Source: Siphonodentalium dalli (taxonomy: Eukaryota > Mollusca > Scaphopoda > Gadilida > Siphonodentaliidae). Taken from it: a DNA stretch of 64,000 nucleotides. Below are positions 59,301 through 64,000 of this stretch, in pieces. The DNA is taken from assembly GCA_032622095.1 (NCBI GenBank), contig CP136064.1, positions 136,477,954 through 136,541,953 on the forward strand. Reading direction: 5' to 3'. Both the position numbers and the translations under genes were made by a program. Position 1 is the first letter of the stretch. Each line of letters starts with the position of its first letter. The notes under the pieces were generated by a model. The model searched no databases. It was not told where the DNA came from and worked only from the letters and a program-made list of their open reading frames with translations.

Positions 59301-60184
59301 ACTGATTGATCAAATTGTAGTAACTCAACATTTACTAAACCTACTTGTGGGCTGAGTATAATTCAATTCAACATTAGAATACCATAAAAACACCCTGTTC
59401 TCCCATAAGTTTAAAGAAAATAACACATTGAACTCATTTACAAGTATATTGCTAATGTGATATATGTCATTACATTTATAACCATTTTGGCAGCCATCTC
59501 ACATCAAAGGCCATGAAATCTAGATAGCAAAAGATGAACTACATTTAAATTATATCACCAGGTAACCTTTTTGTTGGAGTTTTAGGTTACTGATCAAATA
59601 CCCTATAATTGATGATTTCCTCAACATCTTTGTTATTGGGAAAATGTCTGTTTTTCATTCTACGACCAATATATTCCATCCAAAAACCGTATTTTCAGGG
59701 TCAAGAGCTCATTGAAGGTCAATCCCATCCGATAATGGTACAGAAAATATCAGAAATAATACCTGTATGTGGCACCGATGGATATAGGTCAATAAAATTC
59801 TAATTTGGGGCTCAGCTTTGAGATAAAAGTGCTGAAACCCAAAATTGTGCCCTTAAAAATGGATTTATTTTTGGTTTTTGGCAATTAACTTAAAAACCAT
59901 TGACTTTTGGATATGAAAATGTATTACTGACCCCCCCCCCATAATCTGGCCATTCCGCACATTTTGAGTGGTCAATCGACCCCCTATGTCCAACGGTTCT
60001 GGAGATATAGTCACGGCGGGTGGTAGTACTTTGCGCAAAAAGGGGCGTGGCCATTTGACCCATTTCGCACTCAATGGGAAATGTGTCACCAACCAAATAT
60101 TGTTCGTGTACCTTCAATTAGTGGATTCATGAAGAGTTTTGCTCTGGACATACAAGTGCATACAAACCCACCATGAGCTACTAG
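56331..60184. mobile_element. Unclassified 3.9-kb TIR element
   Basis: A ~470-490-bp terminal repeat (56331-56782) is inverted at about 59690-60184. Shared landmarks run inward: CTAGTAGCTCATGGTGG, ATTGAAGGTACACGAACA, ATTTGACCCATTTCGC-type sequence, TATCTCCAGAACCGTTGGAC, AAAGCTGAGCCCC and TCATCGGTACC/ATCCGATAATGGTACAG. The left arm also carries a duplicated inner segment (GAGTCAGTAATACATTTTCA at 56546 and 56790). The ~2.9-kb interior has no convincing gene. I found no unambiguous target duplication (CTAG is possible at both ends). Superfamily unknown. Confidence 0.7.
56851..59689. other. Interior of TIR element, no gene recognised
   Basis: AT-rich DNA with a (TA)n(TC)n microsatellite near 58437-58468 and a short ATCTACAAAATCTACAAC run near 58622-58670. 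The longest frames (~60 codons) show no known motifs. Confidence 0.5.
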
Positions 60185-60239
60185 AGTATATGTAGAAAAT
60201 CATTTATTTGTTTCCATATGGTGTAACATACATGTAGTA

Positions 60240-60360
60240 ACATGGTACGAAATGACCAATTGATTTCCTACATTGTACGAAACGACCAAACATTAAGGTA
60301 CGAAACTACCAAAAATATGGTACGTAATGACTTAAGACGATACAAAACGTCATGTACCCA
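60240..60360. repeat. GGTACGAAAnGACCAAA short repeats
   Basis: GTACGAAATGACCAA, GTACGAAACGACCAAA, GTACGAAACTACCAAA and GGTACGTAATGAC lie in quick succession. The same motif reappears near 62140-62215 (GTTTCGCACC, CGTTTCATACC) and 62875-62920 (GGTACGAAACAATT). Confidence 0.7.
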
Positions 60361-60824
60361 TTTATATCTCCTCGGCAAGGGGAACAACCAGAAAGTGACA
60401 CTGTAGACTAGCAGCGCCAATATCGTTGGTTTGATATTAGACCCTATATCACCCTGAGGTAACCTCATATCACAACCAGCCTGACGTCGAAGGCTTGATA
60501 TGAGGCTACTGAGGGCTGAAATCAGGCCTATAATATCAAACCAACCAAGTAATACCCTACATGTATCTATTTATTACCTCTTTATCTTTATTTTCCTCCA
60601 TATAATGAAGAGATGTCAAATACAATCACGAAAATTTAACATATATACAATTAGAAAACATGACCACACAAAAAGTATAAATATGTCATATCTATACAAA
60701 TAACAATTAGAATAATAACACAACACACGCAGCATCTATTTACATAATTTCATTCTCATGCACACCTACGCCTACCATTGCATTAGTTATAGGCATACAC
60801 ATACGACGTCCCCATACACGATAC

Positions 60825-60960
60825 ATGCATACATAGATACATACATACATACATACGTACATACACACATACATACATACATTCATACATACATACTTAC
60901 ATACGCACATACATACATACACATACAAACCATACCTCAATTCACACACACATTAAAATA
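60825..60960. repeat. (CATA)n microsatellite
   Basis: CATACATACATACATAC interrupted by CACA and CGTA units, followed by an ACACACACAT run. Apparent frames with YxC or HTYI repeats are translations of this. Confidence 0.9.
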
Positions 60961-61164
60961 CTTACAAACATATATATATGTATGTAATGCATATTTTAAT
61001 ACAAGCAACATCTCAGACATCCCTTACACACATACACATGTCAGCATACATGAACAAAACAAACATAAATGTACGTTCTTACGTGCACACAGCTACCACT
61101 CACCATATATACAAAGTTAAACGGGCGTCAAGGCACGTATATTGGACGGACAGACATAACTATA

Positions 61165-61800
61165 TATATATATGACATCATAGATATATTTTAGTTAAGC
61201 ATCATTCATTAGGGTACGGTTACTGAAACCATTGGTGTTTGTTACGATTCTACGATATGCTTTCCATAAGCAAAATGTGCTATTTACCATGAAGTTTGTG
61301 AACAGGTCTGACTCTTCAATTTCGTCGAATAAATCCGGCGGACGTGCAGTTAAAAATACTTCCAGTTGTGTACGCGGATTGTAGCTATCCATATTAAGTG
61401 AGCACGGAATACCGAAGAGATTTAGTATTTCATACCATATGTCATTTCTAAGTTCCAGAATCATAGGACAGTGTATGATTACATGTAAGGGCAGATCGTC
61501 AAACTCCGCACCACATCTGCAGTTACAATGTGTCTGTTCGGTACAGGCTATTATGTTTGCAACAGTTAGGTATGCCGCCTTGTTTGTCGGAAACTTGCGA
61601 CAGGACTTCCACAGGCACGACAGTGAGAGTGTAGGGTGAATATTATGGAAACGGTGGAGTGTTGGATCCGCGTTTCCAGAGAGTTCCCAGATTGAGCTAG
61701 AGGTTCCGACGATTGCATTTCGAACGATTTGCTTCCATGATGACCTTTCCGAAATGCACATTTTGATACATAATTTGTTAAATAACGCATAAGTCGGTGA
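61165..61800 (-). mobile_element. LINE 3' fragment
   Basis: A minus-strand LINE C-terminus adjoining a (TA)n stretch at 61162-61172, the probable 3' tail. The 5' end stops near 61800 with no RT motifs, so the copy is 5'-truncated. Confidence 0.6.
61195..61761 (-). pseudogene. LINE ORF2 C-terminal fragment with Cys/His knuckle
   Basis: 188 residues, no internal stop. Features: SWKQIVRNAI near the start, then CNCRCGAEFDDLPLHVIIHC (CxC...H-x4-C knuckle), LELRNDIWYEILNLFGIP, and a ARPPDLFDEI tail. This is the end of a non-LTR ORF2 of the kind whose C-terminal knuckle binds element RNA. The start at MCIS is arbitrary because the element is truncated. Confidence 0.65.
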
Positions 61801-63311
61801 TTTGCAATTACTCTTAATTAGTGATGTCGTAAAATGATATTACTCGATTTAGGGCAAATTGAAGTGATATTCACCTAGGTACAAATGGAGTTTGATAACA
61901 AGCCATACCGTGCAAAAATGTCATATCTAATTAATAATTAAAAAATTTTGGACCGATATACATGTACCCTGTAGCCATCTGTAGGAAACTTCCTTCCAAT
62001 GGGGTGCTGTCGGAACATACATGTATCAAGGTGGACCCCCTCCCCAATGGGAGACTCGTATCCATGCCCATTGGAAATAAATGATAATGTGCAATGGATG
62101 AATAGGTTGCTGGCATTTCATACCATGGAAGTTTGACATAGAGATGTTTCGCACCAGGGTTCTGGACGTTTCATACCAGTTCCTGTATCATTTCGACAAT
62201 TCGTACCTTTGAGTATACCGGTATTATTTAAAAAAAAATGACATTAAAGGTACTCAGTCCGATTCGATGGTTCCCATATCATCATATTTCTACAACAACA
62301 ACACCATTTTTTGAAATGCCACTTCGTTTACCAGAATCGATTAATGCCCCAAAAATAATGCTAACCAGTCAAATATAGTATACAATTGCCCAAAACCTAT
62401 TTATCAATATTTTGTTCAATGAAATTTTGCTGGTTTGTCAAATATCTGACACAGGCCACTTGCTTTTTGAGTTATCCTACTTCATCCGTCCTCTTTCTAC
62501 TTCTTATTGGGCCACTAAAAATTATCGATGGTGAAAAATAATAGATTTCAAAAATCGATATCTGATCACTCTCAGCTTTGGTGGGTGGGTTCCTCAACTC
62601 AAATCAAATATGTTTTACCCCGAAGCCAAGGAAATAGTAATATTCAAGCGTTAATTCGGATTATGCATCTTTAACTTTGTCGCGACAATTTCAATTTGTT
62701 CATTTTGTTTCGAAAAAAAAAGAAAGAAATATGTTAACATGTAAATGTCGGGTTGTCATCATCACCAACGTTAAATCATGATCATGTTCGCTTTCATTAA
62801 GTTAACACGATTAAAATTATTTGTCACATACATGTACGAATGACCATTCATCATTTTTGGGAATCAACGAAACATACCAATATATGGTGTGAAATGACCA
62901 AAAACATGGTACGAAACAATTAAATGTGTCATTTAAATCAAGGGTACAAACTGGCCATAGTAGGAAAAGTCGTTTGAGCCATCCAACAGACCTGGGTGAA
63001 TCGCCGGGCGATCGGTCTTCCACAGTAAGGATGCATCTGGGAAGAGGGGAGTCAATCTAATTAACTGCTATCTGTAACCAATACTTAAAAACAATAACAA
63101 TTTATTCTGATTTCTTTTGAAACACACAGAATAATTATTTACTGAGAATATTCAATATAAACATGTACAAATTCTCAAACAAAGGGAATTTCAATGTTCA
63201 AGAAATTTAGAGTCCCCTCTTACTATGGGAGGCCCTTTTCACATTTATTATTTATTTGTACTCAAGCACAAATATTAAGTGCAAATATTTGGGCTTAAGC
63301 AATGTCGAAAT
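61801..63311. other. No recognised gene; short repeats
   Basis: TACGAA-type motifs at 62140-62215 and 62835-62920 (see 60240-60360). No coding sequence found. Confidence 0.45.
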
Positions 63312-64000
63312 AAAGTATAAATAACATGAAAATGTTCGCGAAATCGAAATTTGATGAAAAATTGGAAGACCGCATGAAAGAATCATCATCTCCCCGCGAA
63401 TTCTGGCAACTAATGAATTACCTACTATGTAAAAAGAAAACAACGAATGTTCCACCCCTATACTGCTCGAATGCCCATATAAATACCATAAACGTAAATG
63501 GAACCGTGTACGCGACTGATGATCTTGACAAGGCTAACATATTAAACCAGAGCTTCATTTCTAACTCATCAATAAACGACTCAAACCACAGTTTACCTGT
63601 GTTCAATTCTCGTTGTAACAACACGATGGAGGACTTTGAGTTCACCGAAGATGAAATAATTTGGGCAATTAAATCACTTAAATTAAACAAAGCCCATGGC
63701 TACGATGGAATTTGTGCAAAAATGCTCCTAGCTACCGCAGATTCAATTGCTCGTCCATTAGTTTTAATCTTCAGAAAATCTCTTGATAGCATGACATTTC
63801 CATCTGTATGGAAAAAGGCTAATGTTGTCCCCATCTTTAAAAATGACGACCCCGCTGATAGCAAGAACTATCGTCCTATTTCCCTTCTACCCTGCTTGGG
63901 AAAAATATTTGAGAAAGTTGTATTAAAACAGATCAGGGATTTCTTTAAAAAAAACGAACTACTATTCTTACGTCAATCGGGTTTCATGCCAGGGCAAAGC
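63312..64000 (+). CDS. LINE reverse transcriptase, partial at window end
   Basis: An open frame from the stop at 63311 through the window end, with ATG at 63326. It translates as the linker (REFWQLMNYLL) and RT N-terminal domain: NKAHGYDGICAKML, FPSVWKKANVVPIFK, NYRPISLLPCLGKIFEKVV, LRQSGFMPGQS. It resembles the 8.4-kb LINE. There are no stops in over 220 codons, so it may be a better-preserved copy. 5'-truncated at ~63312, and the catalytic YADD/FADD region lies beyond the window. Confidence 0.85.

Noticed and set aside
60758-61120. 120-residue Thr/Tyr/His-rich frame
   Set aside because: Translation of the (CATA)n microsatellite.

Overview
This window reads as an intergenic or intronic, repeat-dominated stretch of a marine invertebrate nuclear genome. 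It is AT-rich, the protein-coding pieces are short or interrupted and show GT-AG introns, and nearly all recognisable coding sequence belongs to transposable elements. A dispersed repeat beginning CTCACCTGAGACGAAGTC, followed by GTCCGTC runs and ~150-bp units ('...TTCAAATGAGGTCAC...'), occurs at 8.2, 12.7, 14.8 and (inverted) 34.2 kb. I know this repeat type from molluscs and other lophotrochozoans, so a mollusc-like lophotrochozoan is my best guess (moderate confidence, from memory). No host gene can be called confidently. A few possible exons are marked low confidence. No tRNA, rRNA or CRISPR array was seen.

Layout. 0-8 kb: a fold-back element with GCGC-rich arms, several hairpin MITEs and a G/T-only tract. 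8.2-15.3 kb: lophotrochozoan repeat arrays, with a 5'-truncated CR1/Jockey-like LINE (8.43-11.51 kb) inside. 15.3-19 kb: mostly featureless, with one small TIR element and an inverted duplication. 19,001-29,768: a Polinton/Maverick-type element with 5'-AG termini, a perfect 6-bp target duplication CGAATC, enormous (~3.1 kb) terminal inverted repeats and only one recognisable gene, a packaging-type ATPase with a frameshift. Its right arm was later hit by a 1.6-kb TIR transposon and a LINE fragment. 30.5-34 kb and 37.8-39.3 kb: ORF2 and ORF1 of a decayed LINE on the minus strand, separated by satellite-like repeats, including three tandem 175-bp palindromes. 39,643-49,936: a young Ty3/gypsy LTR retrotransposon on the minus strand with near-identical ~1.05-kb LTRs and a 4-bp GTAC duplication. 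51.7-52.4 kb: a nested minisatellite. 52.46-54.80 kb: an intron-bearing, decayed Polinton-type protein-primed DNA polymerase B. 54.84-55.38 kb: a ~21-bp periodic CAAT/TAAT array. 56.33-60.18 kb: an unclassified TIR element. 60.2-64 kb: short repeats, a LINE 3' fragment and a LINE reverse transcriptase running off the window end.

The most unusual items are the Polinton derivative that is mostly palindrome and seems to keep only an ATPase, with its flanks reading as one open frame across the empty site; the intron-containing PolB remnant with the 21-bp periodic array beside it; the 175-bp palindrome array; and the nested 11-bp/~220-bp minisatellite. Genes here do not form a pathway. They are independent, partly nested mobile elements at different stages of decay.
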